Below are positions 18,208 through 27,264 of a stretch of DNA of 64,000 nucleotides, piece by piece (the first letter of the stretch is position 1; every line of letters begins with the position of its first letter). The translations under genes and the position numbers were made by a program. The stretch comes from Virgisporangium ochraceum. GTDB lineage: Bacteria; Actinomycetota; Actinomycetes; Mycobacteriales; Micromonosporaceae. The DNA lies in NCBI RefSeq assembly GCF_016863655.1, contig NZ_BOPH01000018.1, positions 124,001 to 188,000 of the forward strand, written 5' to 3'. The notes below the pieces were generated by a model. The model had not been told where the DNA came from and searched no databases. It saw nothing but the letters and a program-made list of their open reading frames with translations.

Positions 18208-18252
18208 GAGGGCCGCAGACAAGAGGGCCGCAGACAAGAGGGCCGCATACAG
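18208..18252. repeat. Three 15-base tandem repeats
   Basis: GAGGGCCGCAGACAA at 18208-18222 and 18223-18237, with a third diverged copy GAGGGCCGCATACAG at 18238-18252, and a weaker relative just upstream. They lie in the gap between convergent genes, before the terminator; slippage-type growth is the simplest explanation. Confidence 0.75.
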
Positions 18253-18280
18253 GGGAACTGCACGTCCACGCACAAGAAAA

Positions 18281-18313
18281 GCGCCCGGCCGGTTCACAGA
18301 ACCGGCCGGGCGC
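18281..18313. terminator. Bidirectional hairpin terminator
   Basis: Perfect 14-base arms GCGCCCGGCCGGTT (18281-18294) and AACCGGCCGGGCGC (18300-18313) with a 5-base loop CACAG, preceded by AAGAAAA. It serves the ABC exporter operon and the convergent secreted-protein gene. Confidence 0.85.
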
Positions 18314-18335
18314 ATGTGCGTCCCACAGAGGCGGA

Positions 18336-18893
18336 CTACCAGGCGCGCCAGGAGGCTCCCCAGCCGGGCGCGCTTCCGAGCCACCGGCCGACCGTGTTGT
18401 CCACGGCCTGCATGCCGGGCAGGCCACCCGGGGCGCTCGGGGCGCCGTGGTCCGACCAGTGGCCGTAGCCCGGGCCCAGGTTGCGGCCGAGGACCCTGAC
18501 CTTCGCCTTCTCGTCCTCGCCGGAGTCGAGGCCGTGCGCGACGATCGTCGTCGTGCCCGCGACGTAGGTGGGCACGCGGGTCTTGAACTCGCCGTCCTTG
18601 TTGGTCCAGACCTTCTGCTTGTGGGTGACGAAGCCCTGCCGCGGGAACCAGAATCCGGAACGCGGCCGGACCTTGATCACGATGATGACCGGTTCCTTCG
18701 CCCCGAAACCCTGGCCGTACACGCCGACGCTGTTGCCGGCACGAACCGTGCCGGAACTCAGCGACAGGTCAGCCGGCGGCGGCGGGTAGTCGGGCGCGGC
18801 ACTCGCCGCGCCCGGTGCGAGCAGGACACCGACGGCGGCCAGTAGGAAGGCCCCGACTGCGGCAAGCAGTGCCTTGGTGCGTTGAGTGCGCAT
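18336..18893 (-). CDS. Secreted hypothetical protein
   Basis: A 185-residue protein with a classical Sec signal peptide: MRTQRTKALL, a hydrophobic core and a likely cut after ASA near residue 33 (GAASAAPDYP). The mature part starts PPPPADLSLSSGTVRAGNSV and has a beta-rich Ig-like stretch (SVGVYGQGFGAKEPVIIVIK), similar in style to IPT/TIG-type or cohesin-like surface domains. The C-terminus is Gly/Trp-rich with no sortase motif. AAGGGGA precedes the ATG. A perfect inverted repeat lies in its promoter region. Function unknown. Confidence 0.8.
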   Translation of the reverse strand: MRTQRTKALLAAVGAFLLAAVGVLLAPGAASAAPDYPPPPADLSLSSGTVRAGNSVGVYGQGFGAKEPVIIVIKVRPRSGFWFPRQGFVTHKQKVWTNKDGEFKTRVPTYVAGTTTIVAHGLDSGEDEKAKVRVLGRNLGPGYGHWSDHGAPSAPGGLPGMQAVDNTVGRWLGSAPGWGASWRAW

Positions 18894-18918
18894 GAAATCC
18901 CCTTAGGAAAGGTTTCTT

Positions 18919-18939
18919 AGGTTCTAACACGGAGAACCT
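18919..18939. promoter_or_regulatory. Inverted repeat upstream of the secreted-protein gene
   Basis: AGGTTCT (18919-18925) and AGAACCT (18933-18939) are perfectly complementary across a 7-base spacer, 26-46 bases before the start codon. An operator or a leader hairpin are both possible. A second, imperfect palindrome (18901-18921) adjoins it. Confidence 0.45.
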
Positions 18940-18969
18940 GCGCCTAACTCACGAATCCGGCAAAACAGC

Positions 18970-20841
18970 TCACTTATCGCACGGCTTGCCAGCGGTGATT
19001 GTGGTGCGCCATGGAGACACACCGGGCGTCGTCCAGACGACGGGAGTGACCGGTGTGTCCACTGTGGGCAGTGGGCCGGTGATCAGCGTGACGGAGAACG
19101 TCTTGCGGGTGCCCGGGGGCAGGTCGATCGTCGCCACGGCGACCTGCCGCCCGCGCTCGAACCCCGAACCGATCGGCACCGACACACCGTCGACGTACGC
19201 GTCGGCGATCGAGCCGTCGGTCGGGCTGAACACCATCAGGTGCGTTCGCACGGTGTACGGGTCGCCGGACTTGCCGAGCCCGAGAACCGACTTCGACAGC
19301 CCGCTCGCCGGGGCGCTCGAACCCAGCGTCACCTTCACGCTCAGCTCGCGCCGCCCGTCACCGGTGCAGTCTCCGGTGGTGACCTCGGCGGACTGGGTCA
19401 GGTAGTAGCTGAGCTTCGCGCCGCTGCCGTCGTTGAGGAACAGCCCCACGCCCGGCTTCGCGCCGTCGTCGACCGGCAGCGCGCCCTCGACCGCCGTGCC
19501 CGCGAGGGCGGCCTCCTCGTCGGGGTCGCTGCTCCAGAACAGCACGCGCCGCTCGGTCACCGCGCGCATCAGCTGCGTGGCCAGGCCGCGCGGGTCACCG
19601 GGCCGTCGGGTGAGGGCGTCGAACGTGGCACGCGCGGCCGTCGCGAAGTAGGCGTCCTGCTGGGCGGACGAGAGGGCGCCGGCGTACACCTGCGACAGCA
19701 GCAACCGGACGGCCGAGTCGGCGGTCAACGGGGGTCCCGAGGGCATCGGCACCGGACCGGTGGCGCTCAACAGATACGACAGCGCCACCGGGTCGGTGGC
19801 GAGCACGCCGTCGACGGTCGTGCCGGTGCGGATCCGGTACATCTCACGGGCCAGTTGCGCCACGGTCGGGAAGTGCGGCGTCAGGTTGATGTTCGCGGGA
19901 TAGGTGGCGATCCGGTCGGTGTAGAGGTCCGCGGCGTCGGCGTCCAGCGGCAGCACCGGCTGCTCGAACGTCTTCAGGTCACCCGCCGCGCTGCCCTGGC
20001 CGACGATGGTCACCGCGCCCCTGTTCGCCTCGATGACCACGAACGCGCCCGGCATGCCGCCGGTGGCGCGCACCTCGGCGAGGTTCTGGAAGAGCACCAG
20101 ATAGCGCCGGGGCGCCGAGGCGCCGAGCATCTCCGGCAACAGGTTCGCCGCACGCGAAGCCGGCGCGAGGAGCCCGGTGAGCCGTGCCAGCCCGCCGTCG
20201 AGTTGGGTGACGGCTGTGCGGGTCCGGGTGTCGAGGCCGCCGGTCGGAATGGCCGCGATCCGGTCGGTCGACCGGCGGATGACGTCGGAGCCGGCGGTCA
20301 GCGACCCGGCCGCCGAGGACAGCGCGTCGAGGTCGATCCGGCCGGCCGCCGGGGTCAGGCCTCCGCCGGTGAGCGTCTCCGCGGCGTCGAGCAGCGGCGG
20401 CAGGCCGTTGTCGGCGAGGTCGGCCAGCGTCGTGGCGATGGTCCGGGCCGCGTCGAGGTCGTCGCCGACCCACGGCAGGAGACCGGCGGCGCGCCACCCG
20501 ATGCCACTCGTGCGCTCTTGCGCCGCGGTGGTCTCTTTCCGCAACGACCGCAACGTGACCCGGGCGGCCGGGAGGTCGCCGGAGAGGACCTGTTGGCGCA
20601 TCGTGGCGACGAGAGCGGCCGCCGTGCGCAGGTTCCCGGCGGCCCGCCAGCCGCCGACGCCCACCCACCCGACGGCGGCGAGAAGCACCAGGGTCAGGCC
20701 CGCAGCGACGACGAACGGGAAGCGTCGTCTGCGACGCGGCGCCGGGTCGCTGCGGCGCACCCGTTCGAACTCGATGTTCGGTTCGGTGTCGGGTGGGGTG
20801 AAGGCGAACGGTGTCTGTTCGATCGTGCGGTGCTCGTCCAC
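18970..20841 (-). CDS. DUF4012 domain-containing membrane-anchored protein
   Basis: A 623-residue protein. A 45-residue cytoplasmic part ending in an Arg-rich stretch precedes one membrane helix (FPFVVAAGLTLVLLAAVGWV), so most of it is extracytoplasmic. The DUF4012 signature is clear, including PRRYLVLFQNLAEVRATGGMPGAF in outline and later DGVLATDPVALSYLLSATG. DUF4012 proteins recur beside exopolysaccharide genes in actinobacteria and bear a distant likeness to LCP ligases, so a role in polymer export or attachment is plausible but unproven. Divergent from the cap operon with a 120-base AT-richer promoter gap. Confidence 0.88.
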   Translation of the reverse strand: MDEHRTIEQTPFAFTPPDTEPNIEFERVRRSDPAPRRRRRFPFVVAAGLTLVLLAAVGWVGVGGWRAAGNLRTAAALVATMRQQVLSGDLPAARVTLRSLRKETTAAQERTSGIGWRAAGLLPWVGDDLDAARTIATTLADLADNGLPPLLDAAETLTGGGLTPAAGRIDLDALSSAAGSLTAGSDVIRRSTDRIAAIPTGGLDTRTRTAVTQLDGGLARLTGLLAPASRAANLLPEMLGASAPRRYLVLFQNLAEVRATGGMPGAFVVIEANRGAVTIVGQGSAAGDLKTFEQPVLPLDADAADLYTDRIATYPANINLTPHFPTVAQLAREMYRIRTGTTVDGVLATDPVALSYLLSATGPVPMPSGPPLTADSAVRLLLSQVYAGALSSAQQDAYFATAARATFDALTRRPGDPRGLATQLMRAVTERRVLFWSSDPDEEAALAGTAVEGALPVDDGAKPGVGLFLNDGSGAKLSYYLTQSAEVTTGDCTGDGRRELSVKVTLGSSAPASGLSKSVLGLGKSGDPYTVRTHLMVFSPTDGSIADAYVDGVSVPIGSGFERGRQVAVATIDLPPGTRKTFSVTLITGPLPTVDTPVTPVVWTTPGVSPWRTTITAGKPCDK

Positions 20842-20961
20842 GGTGCGAGTTTAGTGCTTTAAGTCCGAAATCTAGTTTTTAGTCGCTTTCGCGTGTGTAA
20901 CGTGACCTGCGTCCGATCACTCCACCCCGCCCCGCTGATGCGGTGGCAGACGGGAGGAATC

Positions 20962-21987
20962 GTGGAGTCTCCAACGCTCGCCGAAGGTCGCTTCCTCGTC
21001 ACCGGCGGCACCGGTTCGTTCGGCCGGACGATGGTCGCGCGCCTCCTCGACGCCGGCGCCACCGAAGTGCGGGTGTTCAGCCGGGACGAGGCGAAGCAGG
21101 ACGACATGCGCCGCCACCTCGGCGACGACCGGGTGCGCTTCTATGTCGGAGACGTACGCGACCGCGAGGCACTGTTCCGCGCCACCCGGGGGATCGGATA
21201 TGTGTTCCACGCCGCGGCGCTCAAGCAGGTCCCGTCGTGCGAGTTCTTCCCCCTGGAAGCCGTACAGACCAACGTCCTCGGCAGCGCCAACGTCATCGAC
21301 GCCTGCGAGCGCAACGGCGTCGGGAAGCTGGTCTTCCTCAGCACCGACAAGGCGGTGCAACCGGTCAACGCGATGGGCATGACCAAGGCGCTGATGGAGA
21401 AAATCGCCCAGGCGCACGCGCGCAACAACCCGGGAGCGAGCACGAGCGTCAGCTGCGTGCGCTACGGCAACGTGATGTGCTCGCGCGGGTCGGTGATCCC
21501 GCTGTTCATCGAGCAGCTGCGGTGCGGCCAGCCGCTCACCGTGACCGACCCGTCGATGACCCGGTTCCTGATGTCGCTCGCGGAGTCGGTGCAGCTGGTG
21601 GAGCACGCGTTCACGCACGGCCGGCCGGGTGACATCTTCGTGCACAAGGCGCCGGCGTGCACGATCGGCGACCTCGCGGTGGCCGTCGCCACGCTGTTCG
21701 ACGCCGAGCCGAAGCTCAAGTACCTCGGCATCCGGCACGGCGAGAAGATGGCCGAGACGCTCGCCAGCCGCGACGAGCTCGTGCACGCCGACGACCTCGG
21801 CGACTTCTACCGCATCCCGGTCGACAGCCGCGACCTGAACTACGCCCTCTACTTCGAGGAGGGGGAGTCCACAAAGGACCGGCTCTTCGACTTCACGTCG
21901 TCGACGGCCACGCGGCTCGGCGTCCCGGAGATCGTCGACCTGTTGAAGACATTGCCGGAGATCCAGGCACAGATGGAGCTGGTGTGA
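20962..21987 (+). CDS. capE: CapE-like UDP-GlcNAc 4,6-dehydratase/5-epimerase
   Basis: A 341-residue short-chain dehydrogenase/reductase, the length of CapE. It binds NAD at VTGGTGSFGRTM and has catalytic T128-D129-K130. The usual YxxxK is MxxxK (M138, K142 in NAMGMTKA), as known for CapE. It should convert UDP-GlcNAc to the 4-keto-6-deoxy-L-hexose intermediate, the first step to UDP-N-acetyl-L-fucosamine. The GTG at 20962 has GGGAGGA upstream. CapF- and CapG-like genes follow in the same operon, completing the pathway. Its stop overlaps the next start (GTGA). Confidence 0.9.
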   Translation: MESPTLAEGRFLVTGGTGSFGRTMVARLLDAGATEVRVFSRDEAKQDDMRRHLGDDRVRFYVGDVRDREALFRATRGIGYVFHAAALKQVPSCEFFPLEAVQTNVLGSANVIDACERNGVGKLVFLSTDKAVQPVNAMGMTKALMEKIAQAHARNNPGASTSVSCVRYGNVMCSRGSVIPLFIEQLRCGQPLTVTDPSMTRFLMSLAESVQLVEHAFTHGRPGDIFVHKAPACTIGDLAVAVATLFDAEPKLKYLGIRHGEKMAETLASRDELVHADDLGDFYRIPVDSRDLNYALYFEEGESTKDRLFDFTSSTATRLGVPEIVDLLKTLPEIQAQMELV

Positions 21988-22727
21988 GCACGAAGACCAC
22001 CCTGGCGGCGTATCTGCCCGAGGGCGCGCGCAAGTGGGTCAACGCCCGGCGGCTGCGCTCGATGCGCAGCCGTAACAGCCGGCGCTCGGTGGAGGAGGTC
22101 TTCGCCGACGTCTACGCCAACGGGCGGTGGGGCGGAGGCGGTCCGGGCTTCAACTCCGGCACCGGATCGCGCGGCGAAGCCGCCGTCACGTACGCCGCCT
22201 ACGTCAAGGAACTGCTCGACATCAACGGCCCGCTGTGCGTGGTCGACGTCGGGTGCGGCGACTTCGAGGTGGCGTCGGCGTTCGTCGACAGCGCCTACGA
22301 GTACATCGGCCTCGACGTCGTGCCGCCGCTCATCGAGCGCAACCGCGCGCTGTACGGCAGCGACAGCGTCGACTTCCGCCGGCTCGACGCGACCGCGGCC
22401 GACCTGCCCGACGGCGACCTGTGCCTGATCCGGCAGGTGCTCCAGCACTTGTCCAACGAGCAGATCGACCGGATCCTGTGGCAGTGCCGGCACTACCCGG
22501 CGGTGCTCGTCACCGAGCACTGGCCGGCGCCGGAACTCGCCCGCGAGCCCAACGTCGACAAGGCGCACGGCCCCGACACGCGGCTCGACAGCGGGTCCTG
22601 GGTGGACATCCGGCAGCCGCCGTTCAGCTGCCGCAACGTCACCGAGGTGCTGTGCGTGCCGGTGTCCGCCCCGCAGTTCCACCCCGGCGAGACCATCCGC
22701 ACATTCCTGTGGCGTCCCTATGGGTAG
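21984..22727 (+). CDS. Class I SAM-dependent methyltransferase
   Basis: A 247-residue enzyme with the SAM-binding motif VVDVGCGDFEVASAF and acidic loop YIGLDVVPPLIERN. The N-terminal 70 residues are basic. It probably methylates a sugar of the polymer or its lipid-linked precursor, or caps chain growth; the acceptor is unknown. The GTG start overlaps the capE stop (GTGA), and its own end overlaps the capF start by 8 bases, so it is embedded in the FucNAc pathway genes although it is not part of that pathway. Confidence 0.85.
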   Translation: MSTKTTLAAYLPEGARKWVNARRLRSMRSRNSRRSVEEVFADVYANGRWGGGGPGFNSGTGSRGEAAVTYAAYVKELLDINGPLCVVDVGCGDFEVASAFVDSAYEYIGLDVVPPLIERNRALYGSDSVDFRRLDATAADLPDGDLCLIRQVLQHLSNEQIDRILWQCRHYPAVLVTEHWPAPELAREPNVDKAHGPDTRLDSGSWVDIRQPPFSCRNVTEVLCVPVSAPQFHPGETIRTFLWRPYG

Positions 22728-23817
22728 CTCGATCGTCCTCAGTGGAGGGTCCGGGTTCCTCGGCTGGCACACCCGGGTGCTCGCCCGCGCGCTGGGACTG
22801 CCCGCGCCGCACCTGCTGACCCGCGACGACCTCGCGCGACCCGCGCGGCTGGCCGGCCTGGTCGACGGCGCCGACCGCGTGCTGCACGTCGCCGGCGTCA
22901 ACCGCGGCACGCCGACCGAGGTGAAGGACGGCAACGAGGGAGCGGCGACAGCCCTCGCCGAGGCCATTCAGCAGTGCGCCACCCCGCCCAAGACGGTCGT
23001 GTTCGCCAACTCGACCCAGGCCGGCAACGGGACCCCGTACGGCGACTCGAAGGCCGCCGCCGCCGAGCGGCTCGCGGACGCGACCCGGTGGTGCGGGTCG
23101 GAGTTCGTCGACCTGAGGCTGCCGAACCTGTTCGGCGAGCACGGCCGCCCGCATTACAACTCGGTGGTCGCCACGTTCTGCCGCCTGCTCGCCGACGGCG
23201 GCACGCCCCGGGTACAGGACGACAAGGCCCTGGACCTGGTGCACGTCCAGGACGCCGCACGAGCGCTCCTCGGCGTCGAGGGCGCCGACCTCGTGCCGGC
23301 CCGCCGCACCGTGAGCGACCTCGCCCAGACGTTAGGCACGTACGCCCGCACCTACCGGCGCACCGAGATCCCCGCCCTCACCGACCCGTTCGACCTGAAG
23401 CTCTTCAACACGTACCGCTCCCACTGCTTCCCGGGCCACTACCCCATGCCGCTCCAGCGGCACACGGATGCGCGTGGCGGGCTGGTCGAGGTGGTCAAGG
23501 CGCACGGCGACGGCGGGCAGACGTTCTTCTCCACGACGAGGCCCGGCGTCACGCGGGGCGAGCACTACCACCTGTCCAAAGTGGAGCGGTTCGTCGTCGT
23601 GCGCGGCGAGGCGGAGATCCGGCTGCGGCGGGTGCTGCACGACGATGTCGTCACGTTCCGCGTCACCGGCGACAAGCCCGTCGTGGTGGACATGCCGACG
23701 ATGTGGGTCCACCACATCACCAACGTCGGCACCGACGACCTGCTGACGCTGTTCTGGACCAACGAGATCTTCGACCCGGACCGGCCCGACACCTACGCGG
23801 AGAAGGTGTCGCCGTGA
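22720..23817 (+). CDS. capF: CapF-like bifunctional epimerase/reductase with cupin domain
   Basis: A 365-residue, two-domain enzyme. The N-terminal SDR domain (LSGGSGFLGWHT at about 8-19; YGDSKAAAE) is the NADPH-dependent reductase, and the C-terminal cupin (residues about 245-365; RGEHYHLSKVERFVVVRGEA) is the metal-binding 3-epimerase domain. Together these convert the CapE product to UDP-6-deoxy-L-talNAc. The layout is the same as S. aureus CapF and P. aeruginosa WbjC. It overlaps both neighbours. Confidence 0.92.
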   Translation: MGSSIVLSGGSGFLGWHTRVLARALGLPAPHLLTRDDLARPARLAGLVDGADRVLHVAGVNRGTPTEVKDGNEGAATALAEAIQQCATPPKTVVFANSTQAGNGTPYGDSKAAAAERLADATRWCGSEFVDLRLPNLFGEHGRPHYNSVVATFCRLLADGGTPRVQDDKALDLVHVQDAARALLGVEGADLVPARRTVSDLAQTLGTYARTYRRTEIPALTDPFDLKLFNTYRSHCFPGHYPMPLQRHTDARGGLVEVVKAHGDGGQTFFSTTRPGVTRGEHYHLSKVERFVVVRGEAEIRLRRVLHDDVVTFRVTGDKPVVVDMPTMWVHHITNVGTDDLLTLFWTNEIFDPDRPDTYAEKVSP

Positions 23818-25022
23818 GGATCGGCATCGTGAGCCAGTGGTACCCGCCCGAGCCGGTGACCATCCCGGCCGACCTGTCGCGCGAACTGGCGGCACGCGGG
23901 CACACCGTGCGCGTGCTGACCGGGCACCCGAACTACCCGCACGGCGAGCTGTACGAGGGCTACGAGCAGCACTGGCGCACCGTCGAGCACCACAACGGCG
24001 TCACCGTGCGCAGGGTGCCGCTGTACACCAGCCACGACTCGTCGGGGGTCAGGAGAGCGGCCAACTACCTGTCGTTCGCGGCCACCAGTTCGGCCGCGGC
24101 GGGCAGGTTCCTCGCCGGCGCCGACGTCGTCTACGTGTACCTGACCCCGGCCACCGTGTTCGCGGCGCCCGCGTTGCTGCGCCTGCTCCACGGGATCCCG
24201 TCGGTGGTACACGTGCAGGACGTGTGGCCCGACTCGGTCACCGCGTCTCCACTCGCACCGCGCGGCCTCGCCGGTCGCGCGGTGAGCCGCACGCTCACGG
24301 CCGCGGTCGGACAGATCTACCGGCTGGCGTCGGGGATCGTCGTCATCGCGCCGTCGATGCGTGATCTGCTCGTCGAGCGCGGCGCCGATCCGGAAAAGAT
24401 CCGGGTGGTGCTCAACTGGGCCAACGAGTCACTGTTCCGTCCGGTCACGGAGAAAAGCGATATCGGACGCCGTGAGCGGTGCACGTTCATGTACGCGGGC
24501 GCGATGGGGCCGTTCCAGAACGTCGGCGACTCCGTGTGCGCCGCCGCGGCGGTGGCCGACGTCGCCGACCTGGTGCTCGTCGGGTCCGGAATCGAGGAGG
24601 ACGCGGCCCGCCGGATCGCCGCGGACCTGAAGGCCGACAACGTCCGCTTCCTCGGCCGGCGGCCGGCCGGCGAGATGGCCGCGCTCTACGCGGCGGCGGA
24701 CTTCCAGCTGGTGACGCTCCGGGACCTGCCGATGTTCCGCGGCACCATCCCGTCGAAGCTGCAGGCGGCGCTCGCGTGCGGCTCGCCGGTGCTGGTGTCG
24801 GTGCCGGGGGACTGCGCGGAACTGGTCGAGCGGGCGGGAGTCGGGCTCGCGTGCCCGCCCGAGGACTGGCGCGCGCTGGCCGACCGGATGCGCCAGGCGG
24901 CGAAGCTGCCGGCCGTCGAACGGGCGGAGATGGGCCGCCGCGCGCTGGAGACGTACCGGGGGCGGATGTCGCTGCGCGCCGGCGTCGACGCGATCGAGGA
25001 GATGCTGAGGGCTGCCGCATGA
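23814..25022 (+). CDS. GT4 glycosyltransferase, WbuB-like (probable L-FucNAc transferase)
   Basis: A 402-residue GT-B enzyme. The N-terminal domain opens MRIGIVSQWYPPEPVTIPAD and carries GHPNYPHGELYEGY, a stretch typical of WbuB/CapM-type transferases. The donor-binding domain has MYAGAMGPFQNVGD, VLVGSGIEEDAARR and FRGTIPSKLQAALACGSPVL. WbuB enzymes add L-FucNAc onto the first lipid-linked sugar. Its place between capF and capG supports use of UDP-L-FucNAc as donor (inference). GTGA coupling at the start, ATGA at the end. Confidence 0.87.
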   Translation: MRIGIVSQWYPPEPVTIPADLSRELAARGHTVRVLTGHPNYPHGELYEGYEQHWRTVEHHNGVTVRRVPLYTSHDSSGVRRAANYLSFAATSSAAAGRFLAGADVVYVYLTPATVFAAPALLRLLHGIPSVVHVQDVWPDSVTASPLAPRGLAGRAVSRTLTAAVGQIYRLASGIVVIAPSMRDLLVERGADPEKIRVVLNWANESLFRPVTEKSDIGRRERCTFMYAGAMGPFQNVGDSVCAAAAVADVADLVLVGSGIEEDAARRIAADLKADNVRFLGRRPAGEMAALYAAADFQLVTLRDLPMFRGTIPSKLQAALACGSPVLVSVPGDCAELVERAGVGLACPPEDWRALADRMRQAAKLPAVERAEMGRRALETYRGRMSLRAGVDAIEEMLRAAA

Positions 25023-26137
25023 CGAGAGTGATGACCGTCGTCGGGACCAGGCCGGAGATCATCCGGCTCTCCCGCGTGATCGACCGGCTGGACCGCACGC
25101 TCGACCACGTTCTCGTCCACACCGGACAGAACTGGGACCCGATGCTCAGCGACGTGTTCTTCAAGGAGCTGGAGATCCGGTCGCCGGAGCGCTTCCTCGG
25201 GGTCGACACCAGCTCGCTCGGGCGCGTGCTCGGTGGCGTGCTGGTCGGCGTGGAGCAGGCGATCCGCGACTACCGCCCCGACGCGTTGCTGGTGCTCGGC
25301 GACACGAACAGCTGCATCAGCGCGCTGATCGCCCGCCGGATGAAGGTGCCGGTGTACCACATGGAGGCCGGCAACCGCTGCTTCGACCAGAACGTGCCGG
25401 AGGAGACGAACCGGCGCCTGGTCGACCACGTCAGCGACTTCAACCTCGTCTACACCGAGCACGCGCGGCGCAACCTGCTCGCCGAGGGCATCCACCCGCG
25501 GCGCATCCTGCACACGGGATCGCCCATGCGCGAGGTGCTCGAGCACTTCCTGCCCCTCGTCGCCGCGTCCGAGGCGGTGGAAGGGCTGGGCCTGACGCCC
25601 GGCGGCTACTTCCTGGTGAGCGCCCACCGCGAGGAGAACGTCGACGACCCGGAGCGGCTCGCGAAGCTGCTCGACTGCCTGAAAGCGGTGCGGCAGGAGT
25701 TCGGCCTCCCGTTGCTCGTCTCCACACACCCGCGCACGCGGCAACGGCTGGGAACGGTGGAGCTCGACGGCGTCGAGTTCCACGAACCGTTCGGCTTCTT
25801 CGACTACGTCCGGCTGCAGACGCAGGCCCGCTGCGTGCTGAGCGACAGCGGCACGATCGCCGAGGAGTCGGCGATCCTCGGCTTCCCCGCGGTGACCCTG
25901 CGCGACTCGATCGAGCGGCCGGAGTCGCTCGACACCGGTTCGATCCTCATGACCGGGCTCGACGCCGACGGCGTGGTCGAGGCGGTCTCGGTGGCCGTGG
26001 AGTCGGAGCTGCACCGGGTGACCTGCTCGCCCGAGTACCAGGTGCGCGACACGTCGAGCCGGGTCGCGAACTTCATCCTCTCCACGGTGCGGCGGCACCA
26101 CGAGTGGGCGGGAATCAGGCCGTGTATCGCGTCCTGA
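25019..26137 (+). CDS. capG: CapG-like UDP-N-acetylglucosamine 2-epimerase family enzyme
   Basis: A 372-residue enzyme of the non-hydrolysing UDP-sugar 2-epimerase family. Landmarks are VVGTRPEIIRLSRVID near the N-terminus, VLGDTNSCISALIARRM, HMEAGNRCFDQNVPEE (the usual HxEAGxR), FLVSAHREENVDDPERL and LSDSGTIAEESAILGFPAVT. The RCFDQNVPEE variant is typical of CapG/WbjD, which converts UDP-L-PneNAc/talNAc to UDP-L-FucNAc, rather than of WecB. It completes the CapE-CapF-CapG route in this operon. Confidence 0.92.
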   Translation: MTRVMTVVGTRPEIIRLSRVIDRLDRTLDHVLVHTGQNWDPMLSDVFFKELEIRSPERFLGVDTSSLGRVLGGVLVGVEQAIRDYRPDALLVLGDTNSCISALIARRMKVPVYHMEAGNRCFDQNVPEETNRRLVDHVSDFNLVYTEHARRNLLAEGIHPRRILHTGSPMREVLEHFLPLVAASEAVEGLGLTPGGYFLVSAHREENVDDPERLAKLLDCLKAVRQEFGLPLLVSTHPRTRQRLGTVELDGVEFHEPFGFFDYVRLQTQARCVLSDSGTIAEESAILGFPAVTLRDSIERPESLDTGSILMTGLDADGVVEAVSVAVESELHRVTCSPEYQVRDTSSRVANFILSTVRRHHEWAGIRPCIAS

Positions 26138-27264
26138 TGACGTCACAGGTGTTCGAGCCGGGGTTCCGGGGCGGTGGACCGGTCCGGTCGATCGCGCGCA
26201 TCGTCGACACGGTGTCCGACCGGATCGGCGTGGCGCTGGTGACCCGCGACCGCGACCACGGCTCGCCGGTGCCGTACGAGGGCCTGAGCGGTCGGTGGCT
26301 GAGCCGCGGCGGCGCGCGTGTCTTCTACCTCGGCACCAGAAACGTGACCCAGTGGCTGCGGCTGCTGCGGGAGCTGCGCCGGCAGCGGTTCGACCTGCTG
26401 TACGTCAACAGCCTGTGGGCGCCGATGTTCACGATCCTGCCGGTTCTCGCGGTCCGCCTGGGGCTCATCGACGCCGACCGGGTGCTCATCGCGCCGCGCG
26501 GTGAGCTGTCGCCGGGCGCGCTGGCGCTGAAGGGCACCAAGAAGCGGCTGTTCCTGCGGTGGTGGGGCGCGGTGCTCCGGGACATGGCGGTCGTCTGGCA
26601 CGCGTCGACGCCCATGGAGGCCGGCGACATCCGGGCGGTGTGCCCGTGGGCGGCGGTGGAGGTGAACGGGAACCAGACGGCGCTGCCGGATGAGCCGCAG
26701 ACGCCCGACGCGGTGAACACCGGGCCGATCCGGCTGGTGTTCATCAGCCGGATCACCGCGAAGAAGAACCTCGATCTCGCGTTGTGCGCGTTGAGCCGGG
26801 TCGTGTCGCCGTTCGTCTTCGACATCTACGGTCCCGTCGAGGACGAGCGGTACTGGGCCGAGTGCCGGTCGATCATCCGCGACATGCCGCCGAACGCCCG
26901 GGTGACCTACCGCGGCGAGGTGCACCCCGACCTGGTCCGGGAGACGTTCGCGACCTACGACGCGTTCGTGTTCCCGACGCGCGGCGAGAACTTCGGGCAC
27001 GTCATCGCGGAGAGCATGTCGGTGTCGTGCCCGGTGGTGTGCTCGGCCGAGACGCCGTGGACGGACGTGCTGCGGACCGGCGGCGGTACCGTCGTCAGCG
27101 ACCTCAGCGTCAACGGGCTGCGGACCGCGTTGCAGCGGCTGGCCGCGGAGGCACCGATCGAGCGGGCCCGGCGGCGGGTCGCGGCCGGGGAGGCCTACCG
27201 CCGGTGGCGCGCGGAGACGCCCGAGACGAACATCCTCGACCAGGTGTCCGGCGAGGCGTCATGA
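26122..27264 (+). CDS. GT4-type glycosyltransferase
   Basis: A 380-residue GT-B transferase. The start is taken at the GTG at 26122 so that the protein begins with the first beta strand (YRVLMTSQVFEPGFRGGGPV); an ATG at 26137 inside the capG stop is an alternative. The donor domain has LVFISRITAKKNLDLALCAL, YRGEVHPDLVRETFATYDAF and the EX7E-like FPTRGENFGHVIAESMSVSC. The sugar and acceptor are unknown. It ends in an ATGA overlap with the next transferase. Confidence 0.87.
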   Translation: MYRVLMTSQVFEPGFRGGGPVRSIARIVDTVSDRIGVALVTRDRDHGSPVPYEGLSGRWLSRGGARVFYLGTRNVTQWLRLLRELRRQRFDLLYVNSLWAPMFTILPVLAVRLGLIDADRVLIAPRGELSPGALALKGTKKRLFLRWWGAVLRDMAVVWHASTPMEAGDIRAVCPWAAVEVNGNQTALPDEPQTPDAVNTGPIRLVFISRITAKKNLDLALCALSRVVSPFVFDIYGPVEDERYWAECRSIIRDMPPNARVTYRGEVHPDLVRETFATYDAFVFPTRGENFGHVIAESMSVSCPVVCSAETPWTDVLRTGGGTVVSDLSVNGLRTALQRLAAEAPIERARRRVAAGEAYRRWRAETPETNILDQVSGEAS